From Mantis religiosa (taxonomy: Eukaryota; Arthropoda; Insecta; Mantodea; Mantidae), in assembly GCA_030765055.1 (NCBI GenBank), contig CM060958.1:5839849-5903848 (forward strand): a stretch of 64,000 nucleotides of DNA, read 5' to 3'. A program made the position numbers and the translations under genes. Positions 62,868 through 64,000 of this stretch are shown piece after piece; the stretch's first letter is position 1, and every line of letters begins with the position of its first letter. The notes below the pieces were generated by a model that saw only the letters and a program-made list of their open reading frames with translations, had not been told where the DNA came from and ran no database searches.

Positions 62868-64000
62868 CGAGGGTGGGTCAAAAAGTAATGCGTCCTTTTT
62901 CCCCTTAAATAAGTAAGTTATGTGAAAACTTTGAATTAGGCGCAATTCCCCAAACCTTCTTCTCCAATCCCCAGCAGTAGTAACTTCCTAAGCCAACAGG
63001 TGGCAGTACTGCGTCCTCTTGCAAAATGGCTGACATCGACATGTGATTGAATTTTTGACTGCGGAAGGTGAAACGCCAATTCGCATTCACGAAAGGCTAA
63101 AAAATGTGTATGGTGATGCAACGGTGGATGTCAGCACTGTTAGACGATGGGTTCGTCGCTGTAACGAAGCTGAAGGGCAAACACCATTGGCAGATGAAAA
63201 GCGAAGCGGCAGTAACTCCATGCAACATTCAGCGAGTCTATGACATCATTCGTGGTGATCGCCGGGTAGCAACAGGTGAATTGTGTCGCATTACCTCCCT
63301 CAGTAAAGGCAGTGTGATGACATTATTCAGCAACTGGGTTACTCAAAAGTTTGTTCACGTTGGGTGCCAAGAATGTTAACCGCCCAAAACAAAGAAACTA
63401 GGAAAGCAATAGCCTCCAAACAACTGCAGCGCTTCCATTCGGGGGGAGAGGAGTTTCTGGCAAAAACTGTTACTGGAGACGAAACGTGGGTTCATTTTTT
63501 TGAACCTGAATCAATGAGGCAGTCAATGGAATGGCATCACACAACGTCACCGAAGAAAAGAAAAATTCAAAACTCAGCGGTCGGCAAGGAAAGTTATGGC
63601 GACAGTGTTTTGGGATGTAGAGGGTGTGCTTATGATTGAGTTTTTGGAGCAGGCATGCACAATAAATTCTGTCCAATACGTCAGAACTCTCAAAAAGCTG
63701 AAAGCACGTCTTGGCCGAGTTCGCCCAACAAAAACTATGGCGGATGTTCTTCTTTTGCATGGCAATGCAAGAGCACACACCAGCCTTTACACCACTGCAG
63801 AAATTGAGAAATTGGGGTGGCAAGTTTTACCTCACTGACCTGGCACCATCAGACTTTCATCTGTTCGGGCCACTAAAGGAAGCTCATCGTGGGATTCATT
63901 TTGAAGATGAGGAGGCCGTGAAAACGTCCGTGCGTCAATGGCTTAGGAAGCAAGACCGTGTGTTTTACCACACTGGAATACATGCCATAGTTAAAAGGTG
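62868..64000 (+). pseudogene. mariner D transposase, cut by window end
   Basis: Begins with TIR 'cgagggtgggtcaaaaagta' after TA (62866-62867) and runs to the last base, about 150 bp short of the expected right end. The transposase is collinear with mariner C on the opposite strand. A deletion of about 13 bp near 63040 removes codons after MADID. The HTH block VDVSTVRRWVRRCNEAEGQT is intact, and GDETWVHFFEPESMRQS keeps the first Asp. At the second position the copy reads LLHGNARAHTSLY, so Asp is replaced by Gly. At least three further frame changes occur (near 63240, 63360 and 63830). Inactive, but close to mariner C. Confidence 0.93.

Noticed and set aside
63470..63823. Frames opposite mariners C and D (also 29564-29839)
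   Set aside because: Antisense shadows of the transposase; both copies give the same shadow because the elements are related.

Overview
The window looks like repeat-rich, probably intergenic or intronic DNA from a large insect genome. No host protein-coding gene can be supported. The evidence for an arthropod is the combination of Jockey- and I-like LINEs, Penelope-like elements with GIY-YIG domains, several mariner/Tc1 relatives, ZMYM/DUF4371-type hAT elements, a P-type THAP element and several tRNA-derived SINE families. A cockroach or termite is my guess, but the sequence does not prove it. Nearly every long reading frame is a transposon remnant or a translated tandem repeat.

Layout, left to right. 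1-1.3 kb: a 108-bp satellite made from the tail of a local SINE (called SINE1 here). 1.9-3.5 kb: a Penelope-like element between inverted repeats. 3.7-5.4 kb: SINE pieces and a 115-120 bp tandem repeat. 6.5-11.5 kb: a nearly complete Jockey-type LINE with a SINE (SINE4) in ORF1, and an inverted piece of its own RT at the 3' end. 12.5-13.5 kb: mariner A, split by a SINE. 14.25-15.63 kb: a P-type element. 16.2-17.1 kb: a SINE cluster. 17.9-20.9 kb: two related hAT elements with perfect 8-bp target-site duplications (TSDs). 21.6-23.4 kb: a second Penelope fragment running into a 133-bp satellite. 24.5-26.6 kb: a candidate hAT containing an I-like LINE. 26.8-32.3 kb: mariners B and C and two DDE transposase relics. 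34.1-36.4 kb: a second 133-bp satellite array. 37.4-40.6 kb: a LINE fragment abutting a 105-bp minisatellite. 40.65-42.9 kb: another LINE with SINE4, TTA microsatellites and a chimeric SINE. 43.6-48.2 kb: a Tc1-like element whose catalytic core was amplified into a 273-bp array, between two LTR-like repeats. 48.2-62.9 kb: sparse SINEs, four microsatellite or LINE blocks and a 658-bp Tc1-like miniature element. 62.87 kb to the end: mariner D, cut by the window edge.

The main theme is conversion of mobile elements into tandem repeats. A SINE tail became a 108-bp satellite, a transposase core became a 273-bp array, and a GC-rich dispersed element became a 115-120 bp array. The second theme is decay: each of the four mariner copies has lost a different catalytic acid or replaced it differently. 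TSDs date several nested insertions relative to each other. I found no CRISPR, operon or obviously new enzymatic system. SINE1 to SINE6 and mariner A to D are local labels.
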